Shown one piece after another: positions 9,185 to 18,411 of a stretch of 46,227 nt of DNA (position 1 is the stretch's first letter; every line of letters begins with the position of its first letter). The notes below the pieces were generated by a model, which worked only from the letters and a program-made list of their open reading frames with translations, did no database searches and had not been told where the DNA came from. The position numbers were made by a program, and so were the translations under genes. Source of the stretch: Chloroflexota bacterium (GTDB lineage Bacteria > Chloroflexota > Dehalococcoidia > Lucifugimonadales > Lucifugimonadaceae); the NCBI GenBank assembly GCA_013204555.1, contig JABMNO010000064.1:1-46227 (forward strand). The letters are read 5' to 3'.

Positions 9185-9277
9185 CTGCGGGTAAGGGCTT
9201 CATCGATTCATTCGTTGTGTATTATGGGTAATCCCCCGTAGTTGCCTGATACGTTGGCATCAACGATGACTTGTCGG

Positions 9278-10180
9278 TCACGCTGGCCAGGCAAAATCCG
9301 TTTCGAATTCTGGCTTGCCCTGGATGTCCAGCTTCACCCGGTACAACTCTCCACCCCTGTGTGCCGAGTGGTCGTATCCCGATGGCTCGAAGCCGCTGGG
9401 AGCATCGCCGGTGCCGTTCCATGCTGTGGTCACATACAGTTCGTTGAGGTCTTTTCCGCCAAACATCGCGCTTGATGTCTGCGTGGCAGGGAACGATATT
9501 CGCCGTTCTTCTTTGCCATCGGGGTCGAACCTGATGACGCAGCCGCCACCCCACGTTGCAACCCACAGGAATCCCTCTCCATCGACGGTCATCCCGTCCG
9601 GGATCCCATCTTCATCTGTGAGGCTAACCAGATCCCGTCTATTCGACCAATCGCCCGACTTCGCATCAAAATCGAACGCGGAGACCTTACGTGTTGGCGA
9701 ATCGATGAAGTAAACGGTCGAAAGATCGGGGGAGTATCCGATGCCATTTGAAATTATGACGTTGTCTTCAATGATGTGAATAGAACCGTCCGGGTCGAAG
9801 CGGTAGAGAGCGCCGGCCGGGTCGCCATCGTAGTAGCTTCCCGCATAAAACTGGCCCGCGGGGCTGGCTGAGACGTCATTGAACTGCATATTCTGGCCGC
9901 GCATCATGCCGCGGTGGATGTAGGTGATCTCCTCACCTTCACGCCAAAGTCCAATGCCGGACCAGCTGGCGACCACCATCCCGCCTTGCCGATTATTGGC
10001 ATAGCCACCGATGTACTCGCCCCGATAGATGCTTCGGCTGACGCCGGTGGCGGGATCGTACTCGAATAACCGGCCTGTCTGGATATCAGTCCAGTTCAGA
10101 ATCTGACGTTTTGGGTCCCAGACCGGCCCTTCACCGACTCTGGTCCGGAAGTCGGCGATCATCTCTATCTCGTAAGCCAT
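9278..10180 (-). CDS. SMP-30/gluconolactonase family protein
   Basis: The six-bladed propeller family is recognised by the metal ligand motif GEGPVWD near the N-terminus, then FNDVSASPAGQFYAGS, NGIGYSPDLSTVYFIDS and DGMTVDGEGFLWVATWGGG, which supply the usual Glu, Asn, Asn and Asp ligands. Characterised members hydrolyse sugar lactones such as gluconolactone. I prefer the second ATG (10180) because GGAG is 6 bases ahead of it; the ATG at 10186 overlaps that site. The protein has 300 residues, typical for the family, and no signal peptide. It lies between sugar-acid type genes. Confidence 0.88.
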   Translation of the reverse strand: MAYEIEMIADFRTRVGEGPVWDPKRQILNWTDIQTGRLFEYDPATGVSRSIYRGEYIGGYANNRQGGMVVASWSGIGLWREGEEITYIHRGMMRGQNMQFNDVSASPAGQFYAGSYYDGDPAGALYRFDPDGSIHIIEDNVIISNGIGYSPDLSTVYFIDSPTRKVSAFDFDAKSGDWSNRRDLVSLTDEDGIPDGMTVDGEGFLWVATWGGGCVIRFDPDGKEERRISFPATQTSSAMFGGKDLNELYVTTAWNGTGDAPSGFEPSGYDHSAHRGGELYRVKLDIQGKPEFETDFAWPA

Positions 10181-10340
10181 GTTCATCTCCAGGTCCGGTT
10201 GGGGCGAGTTTAGAACTTACCCGACTTTCATTGACGGAAACACCATCGATATCAAGTGATGTCGTGGCGGGAGAGTACAACAATCGCGTGTTGACCGCTT
10301 GCGGTATAGTCTCGTCGGGTCAAAACAGCTTGCATCTCTG

Positions 10341-11510
10341 GTGGTCAAATTGCCGTCTATCTCTGATTACTCCTCCAACCCGTACGCGGCTCTGGGTCTT
10401 CGCCCGGTAATCAACGCCACCTGCCACCACACGCGTGTGGGCGGGACATTGATACGTGAAGAAGTCCTCGATGCCATGCGAGCGGCAGCGGCTCATCACG
10501 TGATTATGCCATCGCTGCAGAAAGCGGCTGGGGAGGTGATTGCCCGCCATACCCACGCCGAAGCTGGATTGGTTGTGTCAGGGTGCGCTGCCGCGATTCT
10601 GGTGGGAACTGCCGCAGTGCTGACGGGCAAGGACCCGGCGAAGATGATGCAGCTTCCCCAGCTCAACGGCATGAAGAGCGAAGTGATTGCTGAGAGGTTT
10701 GGCCGGAGGCTTGGGGATGATGGCACTGAGTATGCGCACTACGGCTACGCACACGCCGTGAAGACAACTGGGATCACGTTTGTGGAAGTTGGTGATGGCA
10801 CTGTGACCACCGCAGATGAGTTTGAATCCGCGTTTACGGACAAAACGGCGATGGTCTACTGGGGTACCGGAGAGATAGGCGGAAATCTTACCGTTGAGCA
10901 GGTTGTAGAGATCGCAGATCGACATGATGTACCGGTCCTCGTGGACAATAGCAATAACTTGCCTCCCAAGCGGCATCTGTGGCGATACATCGATGCGGGT
11001 GCTGCGCTCGTTACGTTCTCGGGCGGTAAAGGTCTTCGTGGGCCGCAGGGTTCTGGCATCCTTGCCGGACGGGCGGACCTGATTGAGGCCGCAATGATGC
11101 AATCAACTCCCACGCAAGGCATTGGGCGGGTTACGAAGGTGAGCAAAGAGGAGGTCGTTGGGCTGGTCACCGCGCTCGAAATGTTCGCGACCGAAGATGA
11201 AGAAGCGCTGATCAGCGATCAACGGCAACATGCCGAGCGCCTGTTCGGTCAGATCGACGGTGCTATTCCTGCCGAAGTCACGCTACAAGATCCTGACCAC
11301 GCGGGACGTCTCTACCCAACCGTGTTGGTGGACATTCCTGCAGAGTCCGGAAAAACCGCTGACGATGTCCTTGCGGAACTTGAGTCTGGTGAACCGTCAA
11401 TCGCTGCAATGACCGGTTCAGATCCTCAGGTTGTGCGACTGGATGTGAGACTTTGCGAGGAGTGGGAGATAGATGAAGTTGCACGGAGGCTGACAGAGAT
11501 ACTGGGTTAG
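10341..11510 (+). CDS. SelA-like PLP-dependent enzyme
   Basis: This is a fold-type I PLP protein of the SelA / D-glucosaminate-6-phosphate ammonia-lyase group. The signature VINATCHHTRVGG is the SelA-type opening. VPVLVDNSNNLPP holds the cofactor aspartate, and VTFSGGKGLRGPQGSG holds the Schiff-base lysine. It lacks the N-terminal tRNA-binding domain of true selenocysteine synthase, and no selB or tRNA-Sec is nearby, so a metabolic lyase or aminotransferase-like role is more likely. The start is uncertain: GTG at 10341 and TTG at 10299 are both in frame and neither has a clear Shine-Dalgarno. A TATAGT at 10305-10310 could be a -10 element favouring the later start. Confidence 0.8.
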   Translation: MVKLPSISDYSSNPYAALGLRPVINATCHHTRVGGTLIREEVLDAMRAAAAHHVIMPSLQKAAGEVIARHTHAEAGLVVSGCAAAILVGTAAVLTGKDPAKMMQLPQLNGMKSEVIAERFGRRLGDDGTEYAHYGYAHAVKTTGITFVEVGDGTVTTADEFESAFTDKTAMVYWGTGEIGGNLTVEQVVEIADRHDVPVLVDNSNNLPPKRHLWRYIDAGAALVTFSGGKGLRGPQGSGILAGRADLIEAAMMQSTPTQGIGRVTKVSKEEVVGLVTALEMFATEDEEALISDQRQHAERLFGQIDGAIPAEVTLQDPDHAGRLYPTVLVDIPAESGKTADDVLAELESGEPSIAAMTGSDPQVVRLDVRLCEEWEIDEVARRLTEILG

Positions 11511-11514
11511 GCGA

Positions 11515-12216
11515 TCACCCCGCCATTTGCCCATTGCCAAACATATCGGCGATGTTGGCAATGAGTTCCGTCGTAACCAAATCGTAGGAGAGGAACGGCA
11601 ACAACAGGATTGTCGTGTCACCACGTTCTCCGACGCGGATTTTCTCATTTAATTCAGGCATGAAAACCACGTCGCTGAAGATTTCTTGATGATGGTGCCA
11701 GTTCCCTTTCCCGTAGCAGACAATGATGTCTGGGTGGGACGCTGATACTTCCGAACGAAGCCACTCAATTCGTCGAGGCCGCACTTCAGCGAAGTACTGA
11801 CTTCGCGTTGGGAAGATCAATTCATACGGCCAGTCCGCGGTGGAAGGAGAAGGAAGTGGCATGAGCTCTGTCAAGAAAGTATCCCCATTCACCCGCCCCA
11901 ATTCTGTTGCTTGGTACTCTCGCGCAGTAGTTGCTTGCTGCCACTCGAGTCTGCCTTCCAGTGCCATCACGATCTTCGACATCACCCGCCACGTTGGAAC
12001 ATGCCGACGCATCGTCCCTTCTAATCCCAATTTCTGGTGAGCCGACAACAGATCTTCGACCGGATCGAACAGTCTCACCCGTTCAGTCAATTCCTCAATT
12101 GATCCGCCTCCCTCTTCTATTCCAAGGAACCAATAGGGCGCAGATTTCCGTCCGTATCCTTCGAATTCGAGGGCCTTCGCCAACTCACTTCTTGAGAATC
12201 CGGGGGATTTCGTCAA
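11515..12216 (-). CDS. Uncharacterised protein, possibly uracil-DNA-glycosylase-like fold
   Basis: I do not recognise this 233-residue protein firmly. Its N-terminal strand and loop (YWFLGIEEGGG, about residue 28) and the later LMPLPSPSTADWP and PDIIVCYGKGNW resemble the glycine-rich active-site loop and helix-capping strands of the UDG superfamily. Catalytic residues of characterised UDGs are not evident. The start codon overlaps the stop of the M28 peptidase gene by 4 bases (ATGA), so the pair is translationally coupled. It converges with the SelA-like gene, 4 bases apart. Acting as a DNA repair enzyme is only one option. Confidence 0.55.
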   Translation of the reverse strand: MTKSPGFSRSELAKALEFEGYGRKSAPYWFLGIEEGGGSIEELTERVRLFDPVEDLLSAHQKLGLEGTMRRHVPTWRVMSKIVMALEGRLEWQQATTAREYQATELGRVNGDTFLTELMPLPSPSTADWPYELIFPTRSQYFAEVRPRRIEWLRSEVSASHPDIIVCYGKGNWHHHQEIFSDVVFMPELNEKIRVGERGDTTILLLPFLSYDLVTTELIANIADMFGNGQMAG

Positions 12217-13604
12217 TTCACTCGCACCACCTGAGCAATCTCATCACGTAGGCGCTGCTCGATTGACTCCGGTGTGTTCGGGTTCTCCGGCCAATCCTGT
12301 GGGTCCACCAGCGACAGCCTGAGCAACAGGCGCGCCAGGAATGCCACATACTCGTGGAGTTCACGCGGGCGGACCTTGTCGATTGTGTCACCGGGTTCAT
12401 GGTGGAATTCGGAGTCTGGGTGGCGCTGGGCGAATCGCCATCGCCAGCAAATCGACGCGTCTATTCCACGCCTCGCGAACGGAAAGTGGTCTGAATTGGC
12501 GTCCATCTGCGCCATCACGTGGCACCGGTAGTCGCCGCCCATATTGTCGAGCTGCTCCTGCACTAGATCACGGAGGTGTGGGAACGTCAGGACGAGCCCT
12601 TTTACACTGGAGGTGGAAAGCTCATCGAGATTGATATTGAGGCGGGGCAACGGCGCAGCGGCGCCACTGGCGCCAGTGGGCCAATGTTTCGCCACATGAG
12701 CGTATGCGCCCTGTAGACCTTGCTCTTCAGCGCTCCAAGTCGCGAATCGAATCGTTCGGCCGGGGCGTACGCCAAGTTCGTCGACCATTGACTGCATCAC
12801 CCTGGCGACCTCCATCACGGTCACCGTGCCTGAGGCGTTGTCATTGCCCCCGGGCGCGTCGATGACGGTATCGTGGTGGCCGGCGAGGACGAGTGTCTCT
12901 TCAGGCCATCGATCGCCAACGAGATCAGTGACGGTGTTGGTCCCGGTGGCCTTGAATCGGCGTGAGTCCACCTGGAGTCTTACACTCGCGTTGTCTCTGG
13001 CGGCTGCACGTAGGACGGCCCCGTGTTCACGTGAGGTTGCGACGGTTGGCAGAGCACCGGGCTGGTATCCGGGCAATCGCCAATCGGCGCCGTTGTGATA
13101 TTCCATGCGGCGACCGTCTTTGGTCTCAATTACTATTGCGCCCGCAGTTCCGGCATCGGAGATGGCCTGAAGACGTGCACCATGGTGCACTGGTACAGCA
13201 AACTGCTCGAACGCCAGATTCATTAGGACTACCGCCCCGCTGAGTTGGGCTCGTAGGGCGGCGATCTCACGGTCAGTTCCAAATCCCACGTCTATAAGTG
13301 GCGACTCAACGTCGATCGCGGCGCAGTGGTTGAAGGGGAGGATATCCAGTTGGATGCTTGTCCCAGCAACCGATAGGGATGCTGAGTCGTATGACCATGT
13401 ATTCAGTGGGAACTCCTCAAGCATCGCACTCTTGAGGCCGTTCGCGGACATAGCATCACGAATGTACTCCGCAGCTTTACGCTCCGGCGGAGTTCCCGCC
13501 CAACGTGGGCCGATATCAATGCAGAGGTTGCGGAGATGGCGTCCGATTTGTGAGTCGACCCACGATTCTCCAATAAGAAAACGGTCAATTATTTGCCAGT
13601 CCAT
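12213..13604 (-). CDS. M28 family zinc aminopeptidase
   Basis: This 463-residue protein has the full M28 metal set: AGHHD (His244, Asp246 region), GGNDNASG (bridging Asp255), SAEEQG (catalytic and metal Glu293/294), an Asp in MDANSDHFPF, and FHHEPGDT near residue 400. An insert of about 110 residues before the catalytic core (SGAVVLMNL to PTVATS) resembles a PA-type domain. The family releases N-terminal amino acids from peptides. No signal peptide is visible, unlike many M28 enzymes, so it may act inside the cell. It is coupled to the unknown gene downstream by an ATGA overlap. Confidence 0.9.
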   Translation of the reverse strand: MDWQIIDRFLIGESWVDSQIGRHLRNLCIDIGPRWAGTPPERKAAEYIRDAMSANGLKSAMLEEFPLNTWSYDSASLSVAGTSIQLDILPFNHCAAIDVESPLIDVGFGTDREIAALRAQLSGAVVLMNLAFEQFAVPVHHGARLQAISDAGTAGAIVIETKDGRRMEYHNGADWRLPGYQPGALPTVATSREHGAVLRAAARDNASVRLQVDSRRFKATGTNTVTDLVGDRWPEETLVLAGHHDTVIDAPGGNDNASGTVTVMEVARVMQSMVDELGVRPGRTIRFATWSAEEQGLQGAYAHVAKHWPTGASGAAAPLPRLNINLDELSTSSVKGLVLTFPHLRDLVQEQLDNMGGDYRCHVMAQMDANSDHFPFARRGIDASICWRWRFAQRHPDSEFHHEPGDTIDKVRPRELHEYVAFLARLLLRLSLVDPQDWPENPNTPESIEQRLRDEIAQVVRVN

Positions 13605-13765
13605 ACGTGGCGTCTTTCTATCATGTGTTTGGTTGATAACTTTTTACTTCGCATTCCAAGCCCCATGTTTACGATGGGCCTGACATTCTTCGAGACTCTA
13701 GCACGGAGGCCTGGGCCGAGGTGCGTAAATTGCCCGGTCGTACTGTATATTCAGCAACCGAGGTA

Positions 13766-13957
13766 ATGACGTTGGCCCTTGAGATGCGAACAAAGTGTGA
13801 GCGATGTGGCAACCAGCTTGACCATGCAGCTGCTGCGTTCATTTGCAGTTACGAGTGCACGTGGTGCCCGGACTGTAACGGGTCTTTCAACAACGTTTGC
13901 CCCAACTGCAACGGCGAATTGGTGAGCCGACCTACTCGACTGCCAAAGTCCATCTGA
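13766..13957 (+). CDS. DUF1272 small zinc-ribbon protein
   Basis: This is a 63-residue protein with four CxxC-type pairs: CERC, CSYEC, CPDC and CPNC, then GELVSRPTR. This order and spacing is the DUF1272 pattern and should bind two zinc ions. The ATG at 13766 gives the usual start of the family (a few residues before the first CxxC); gagg lies a few bases ahead of it. Function is unknown for the family. The MBL-fold gene starts 33 bases downstream on the same strand and is probably co-transcribed. Confidence 0.8.
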   Translation: MTLALEMRTKCERCGNQLDHAAAAFICSYECTWCPDCNGSFNNVCPNCNGELVSRPTRLPKSI

Positions 13958-13990
13958 GCACCTGATAAAGATCGAGCAAAGGAACATCCA

Positions 13991-14872
13991 TTGGTTGACG
14001 TATACGTACTGGGCGCGGGCACCCCGACTCCTACCGCTGAGCGATTCGGAACCGCCTACGCGCTGAAGATGAAAGATGGGCGAAGCATGATGTTTGACTG
14101 CGGTCCAGCAGCAACTCATAAGCTCGTCAAGGCTGGATTGTTCCCAACGGAGATCGATCAGCTGTTCTTCTCGCACCACCATTTTGATCACGACATCGAC
14201 TATCCCTGCTTCTTGCTCAGCCGCTGGGATCAGTCCATAGGCAAAGAGAATAAGCTCGAAGTGATTGGCCCGCGCCTTACTGAGTTCATTACTGAAGGGA
14301 TCATGGACGAGAAGAAAGGTATTTTCGCCCATGACTGGCTCGCTAGAGTAAATCATCCCCTGAGTCAGAAGATCCACGTAAATCGAGGCGGCAAGCTACC
14401 TCGACCTAAGCCGGATATCGATGCGAAGGACGTTGGTCCCGGTCTCGTATACCAGGGATCTGACTGGCAGGTCACCGCAGCCCCAGCGGAACACGTACAG
14501 CCGTATCTCGACTCTCTTGCGTATCGATTCGATTCCGATGAGGGAAGCGTTGTGTTCACTGGCGACACGCAGCCGTGCGAGTCTGTCATTAATCTGGCCA
14601 AAGACGCTGACGTGATGTTCAGCATGTGCTGGGACGACCAGGACATCATGGACGCTGATGGCGAGGCGCCCGGACAGTGTGGAACCAAGGGTGCAGCACG
14701 AATGGCTCAGGCGGCTGGTATCAAGAAGCTGGCGCTAGCTCACATTGGTCCTCACCTGTCGCAGCACGGTCCGATGGAAAAGGGAATCGGAGACGTGAAG
14801 GCGATCTACGATGGCGAACTCATCTTCGCCGAAGAGATCATGAAGGTCCCGGTGGTCCCCCATGGTCATTGA
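13991..14872 (+). CDS. MBL-fold metallohydrolase, RNase Z-like
   Basis: This 293-residue protein starts at a TTG with aaagga 7 bases upstream. The metallo-beta-lactamase signature is HHHFDH (His62, His64, Asp66, His67). Further ligands are likely in PAEHVQPY, VVFTGDTQP and LALAHIGPH. The opening VYVLGAGTPTPTAERFGTAY is like RNase Z and related arylsulfatase/phosphodiesterase branches. An insertion of about 60 residues follows the motif (RWDQSIGKENK region). The gene ends 1 base from the stop of the DUF4012 gene on the other strand. Whether it acts on tRNA or a small ester is open. Confidence 0.85.
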   Translation: MVDVYVLGAGTPTPTAERFGTAYALKMKDGRSMMFDCGPAATHKLVKAGLFPTEIDQLFFSHHHFDHDIDYPCFLLSRWDQSIGKENKLEVIGPRLTEFITEGIMDEKKGIFAHDWLARVNHPLSQKIHVNRGGKLPRPKPDIDAKDVGPGLVYQGSDWQVTAAPAEHVQPYLDSLAYRFDSDEGSVVFTGDTQPCESVINLAKDADVMFSMCWDDQDIMDADGEAPGQCGTKGAARMAQAAGIKKLALAHIGPHLSQHGPMEKGIGDVKAIYDGELIFAEEIMKVPVVPHGH

Positions 14873-14873
14873 G

Positions 14874-17393
14874 CTAGTCGGTCTGGGCGGCCTGATCTGA
14901 GCATACCTGCTCGTCGGTGCCGTACCAGATGGTGATTACCTTGTCCGAGTTGAGGTCAAACGAGTAATGAAATCCAGAGTGGGACACCGAGAGGTCTGGC
15001 TCCGAGCCAACGATGCAGAACCCGCCGGGCAGTTCGACAGTCACATTGACGCGCGGTGAGCCCGTTCCGGGTTGTCGACGGACTTTCAAGTCATAGCGCC
15101 ACACACCGTCGGTACCTTGAATCGCCGCGTTGGGCAGTTGATAGCTCATGCCTATTTTGGTCGAGTTTTTCGGCTCGACCACGGTCAGACCAGAAATCTC
15201 TTGTACCCGGAAGGGAAGATCATCGGCTCCCGCAAACGTCCGGGCCGTATTCGCAGGAGTCCGCTCTACGGTGGATGCTATTGATCCGGACGGAGCCGGC
15301 AGATCCGGCAGGGATGTCACCTCAGCAGCAGTTGGAATGAGCACCCTTGAGATCATCCAGTAGCAACTCTCACCCTCAGCCTGTGGCGCCTGTCGGCAAT
15401 CCTCTCCGATTCCACTTACTGGATTCTCATATTCCAGGTCCAGCGTGGCAAACGCCGTACCAGAGGCATCCAGGATCGTTGTGTAATCGAACGATCGACC
15501 GATCAGATGGCTAATCTTGGGTGCATATGCGCTGCTCTCAACCACATAAAAACCGTCGTGTTCGTATTGCGTCAAGCCTCCATCCCAGCCCAGTTTTCGG
15601 AACAGTTGCACGGAATCAATGTTGCGCGTCGAAATTCGCATTTCACCGGAATTTGCTGCTTCCACCAGCGCCTGAACCAGTGCACCTGGATTTGCTGACC
15701 CTCCGCCGGTCAGTGACTCCAACAAGGCGTTGCCGAGAAGAAACGATGCGTATCTCTGTTCATCCCATGTCGCGGGGATATCTTGTCCGGTCATTGTGAC
15801 TCCAGCCCTTAAATAGTCTCGTGCGGCTTCGCCATCCAGTGCCTGCTTCTGCGCCCCTTCTCCAACCTCGATCGGGCCAATCCCATCAATTACCTTGGCC
15901 ATGACAGACTGATTGATGGTCACGATCGTGCTCGGCCTGACTTTCACGTGAGTCGTGTAGCTTTTTCTCAGACGTTCAGCCGCAAACGGGAAATCGACGT
16001 ACCAGTTGAGGTCGCGAAATGGGATCACCTGGGAGCCAAGTCCTAACGTGAATGTCTCCGGGGCAGAACCCCAGGATCTTGGCCCAAGAGCCCCATCTAC
16101 GTCGTAGCTGCTTGTGAATTCCCTCGAAACCAGACGGCCATTTTCCATGTTTAGCTGCCAGACCGCTCCGAGAAATCCTCCTGACGGGCGAAGCTCTTCC
16201 TCATCTTGTGCAAGTACGAGATGGACCCGAGGCCCGTTGAATCCCAAGAACTCCTGCAGGTAGGCGCCAGCCACACCGAGGTCTTTGATCAGCTCGGGTA
16301 CCCGTTCAGGAATCTCGGGGAGACCACGCAATTCAGGTGGCTCGCTTACCAGCACTTCAAGCGATTTTGAGCGATCTATCAGACCTGTTATTTCGATGCC
16401 TAACTGCACCGCCTCCTCAGGATCTTCAGCAAATCCAGCTCCTGCCAACTCCTGCACGGCCTGTAGCGATTTTGCGATTCCGTCCACGTCATCAATCAGT
16501 TCGCTGCCAAACTCGAGCCACTGGTCTACTTCTGCCATCGTGATAGGCACCAACGGCTGCACGACCTCGATCTCTGAGCGAACTCCGCGGACAAGAGAAA
16601 TCACTTCCTTGGATGCGGCAGCGATCGCGTCCTCCGATTCAAGCAGGTCCGTACCCAGCGATAATGCTGCTGAGACGCCTGAGCCGTCAGCAAGGTCAAT
16701 CAGCGCTCCGCCCTCAGATCTAATGACCTGAACATACTCAACGCTTTTTCTGACGGTTGCAGCCAGCGTTACGGCGGCCTCAAGCGTCTCGAATAACCGA
16801 TCAGCAGTCTCTATCCTTGATCTGACATCCCCTGAGAGGCGTCCATGATCGATCTCTGTTCGCTGTTTGGCGGCAACTGCTACGGCCTCCTCAGCTGCTT
16901 CGATCAGCCCGTCAGACGCCTCGAATGTATCCAGAATCGCATCAAGGTCGGAAATCGATGATGGGAGGCCGTCCACAGTCAGGTCAGCCGCCAGATCACT
17001 TATGGGTTCAGCCGCGTTTACCAGATCAATGGCGTAGTCCACCAGGTCTGCCATTTCGCTTGCGTCGCCACCGCGACTCGGAACGATTCGCATCACCGGT
17101 CCAGCGATCCTGTACGGCAGGATCCACGCTCCAAGACCGCGGAGTTCGGAGTCGGCCTCCTTGATTGCGGCGGCTATCCGCTCCAGCCTGTCGGCGTCAA
17201 TCTCTCCGTTTTCACCAGTGGCGAAGATTTCATCCGATAGTGCGACAAGTTCATTCGCAGCAGAGCGAGCACGCAGACCTCCAGCGATGGTCCACGCCAT
17301 CAACCCGGCGACGATAGCGACAAACGCGTAGACTGCTACTCGCCTGCGCGCTTCCGGCCGGTTAAACCGGTAGACGATGGATCTGAGGATCAT
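14874..17393 (-). CDS. DUF4012 membrane-anchored envelope protein
   Basis: This 839-residue protein has one N-terminal transmembrane helix (about residues 20-40, VYAFVAIVAGLMAWTIAGGL). A long helical segment rich in Ile, Ala and Glu (to about residue 370) is likely coiled coil. Then comes the DUF4012 core around residue 400 (ELRPSGGFLGAVWQL, FRDLNWYVDFPFAAE, TIVTINQSVMAKVIDGIG). The C-terminal part is beta-rich. DUF4012 proteins are common in exopolysaccharide and surface-glycan loci; a LytR-type ligase relationship has been discussed but I cannot show it. It is the last gene of the eight-gene leftward cluster that starts with the giant repeat protein. Confidence 0.82.
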   Translation of the reverse strand: MILRSIVYRFNRPEARRRVAVYAFVAIVAGLMAWTIAGGLRARSAANELVALSDEIFATGENGEIDADRLERIAAAIKEADSELRGLGAWILPYRIAGPVMRIVPSRGGDASEMADLVDYAIDLVNAAEPISDLAADLTVDGLPSSISDLDAILDTFEASDGLIEAAEEAVAVAAKQRTEIDHGRLSGDVRSRIETADRLFETLEAAVTLAATVRKSVEYVQVIRSEGGALIDLADGSGVSAALSLGTDLLESEDAIAAASKEVISLVRGVRSEIEVVQPLVPITMAEVDQWLEFGSELIDDVDGIAKSLQAVQELAGAGFAEDPEEAVQLGIEITGLIDRSKSLEVLVSEPPELRGLPEIPERVPELIKDLGVAGAYLQEFLGFNGPRVHLVLAQDEEELRPSGGFLGAVWQLNMENGRLVSREFTSSYDVDGALGPRSWGSAPETFTLGLGSQVIPFRDLNWYVDFPFAAERLRKSYTTHVKVRPSTIVTINQSVMAKVIDGIGPIEVGEGAQKQALDGEAARDYLRAGVTMTGQDIPATWDEQRYASFLLGNALLESLTGGGSANPGALVQALVEAANSGEMRISTRNIDSVQLFRKLGWDGGLTQYEHDGFYVVESSAYAPKISHLIGRSFDYTTILDASGTAFATLDLEYENPVSGIGEDCRQAPQAEGESCYWMISRVLIPTAAEVTSLPDLPAPSGSIASTVERTPANTARTFAGADDLPFRVQEISGLTVVEPKNSTKIGMSYQLPNAAIQGTDGVWRYDLKVRRQPGTGSPRVNVTVELPGGFCIVGSEPDLSVSHSGFHYSFDLNSDKVITIWYGTDEQVCSDQAAQTD

Positions 17394-17406
17394 TGAAATG
17401 GGTCCA

Positions 17407-18411
17407 TCATGATTGCCGGGTTGATGCCTGATCGACGAGACGCGTCGACCGTTGTAGACGAGATGGTACAGGGAGCATGGTAAGTCCGATGAGGACTACC
17501 GTACCGAGAATTACCGCCCTCGCAAGTACGGTGGCTGCCAGTGCAACGTCACCATCAATCCCACCAATCGCCACGGCCAACCCGGCGAGCCCACCTTCTG
17601 TGACGCCAATTCCGGCGGGCAACATAGATAGGGCACCTGCCAGCGATGCCGCCGGGTAGATCGCCAGTGCTATCAGTGCGGATTCAACACTCCACGGCTC
17701 TCCTACGGCAACCATGGCGAGATAAAAGACCACTACCTCAAGAAGCCACGCGATCAGCCCAAAGATGACGTTCTCGGTCAACGCTCTTCGACCCAGCATG
17801 GAGACCACAGAAGATCGTGACCTACTCACAAACTGGTATATGCCAAATGGTCCTGGTCCGGAAACGTTTTTGATGACAAGTCGGAATAGCACGAATAGAC
17901 CCAGAGCAACCGCGACCAGTGCTGCCAGTCCCATCAGCAGCGCTGAAAGTTCGCCTGTGGCTCCAAACAGCAGAAGGCCAACTACTGCCAGAAGCAACAT
18001 CACCGCCACGTCATTGATGCGTTCGGCAAGGATCACCGGAAGGCTGGAACTCATTGGAATACCGCTCAACTCCCGGGCGTAAACGCTCTTGGCCGCCTCC
18101 CCTACCCTTCCGGGCGTAAAAATCAGCAAGCCTCCCGTAGCGAAAGCGACGAATGATCTCCAACGACCGCCTGTGACGTCCGCTGCGATGGACAAGAGCC
18201 TGTGCCATCTGGCGAATCTCACGGAGTAGCTTGCGATCGCGACGAGAATCATCACCGTGAGCGGCGTCCATCGGACGTCTGCCAGCTTGCTTCCCGCGCC
18301 ATCGAGATCTCCGAGAACAACGATCAAGGCGATGGCGGAGACGATAATACCGACCACTGTTGTGAGTCGAAGTAACCTGTGGCCTCGCTGGGAGTATGCG
18401 TTCACTGTCAT
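17407..18411 (-). CDS. Flippase-like / LPG synthase transmembrane family protein
   Basis: A 334-residue polytopic protein with about eight membrane segments. The pattern VRFARWHRLL, then TPGRVGEAAKSVYARELSG, then SLAGALSMLPAGIGVTEGG is that of the UPF0104 / lysylphosphatidylglycerol synthase transmembrane family. Such proteins translocate or modify lipid-linked substrates, often beside polyprenyl-phosphate glycosyltransferases. The start codon overlaps the stop of the upstream gene (ATGA at 18408-18411), and the DUF4012 gene starts 13 bases downstream. It probably handles the lipid-linked sugar made by this cluster. Confidence 0.82.
   Translation of the reverse strand: MTVNAYSQRGHRLLRLTTVVGIIVSAIALIVVLGDLDGAGSKLADVRWTPLTVMILVAIASYSVRFARWHRLLSIAADVTGGRWRSFVAFATGGLLIFTPGRVGEAAKSVYARELSGIPMSSSLPVILAERINDVAVMLLLAVVGLLLFGATGELSALLMGLAALVAVALGLFVLFRLVIKNVSGPGPFGIYQFVSRSRSSVVSMLGRRALTENVIFGLIAWLLEVVVFYLAMVAVGEPWSVESALIALAIYPAASLAGALSMLPAGIGVTEGGLAGLAVAIGGIDGDVALAATVLARAVILGTVVLIGLTMLPVPSRLQRSTRLVDQASTRQS

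Noticed and set aside
8332..9231. 300-codon open frame antisense to the UxuA-like gene
   Set aside because: No domain pattern; the opposite strand encodes a well-defined enzyme.
10299..11510. Selenocysteine synthase (SelA proper)
   Set aside because: The N-terminal tRNA-binding domain is missing and no selB, selD or tRNA-Sec is nearby; a metabolic SelA-like enzyme is more likely.
13751..14377. Open frame antisense to the DUF1272 and MBL genes
   Set aside because: It spans two well-supported genes on the other strand and has no domain features.
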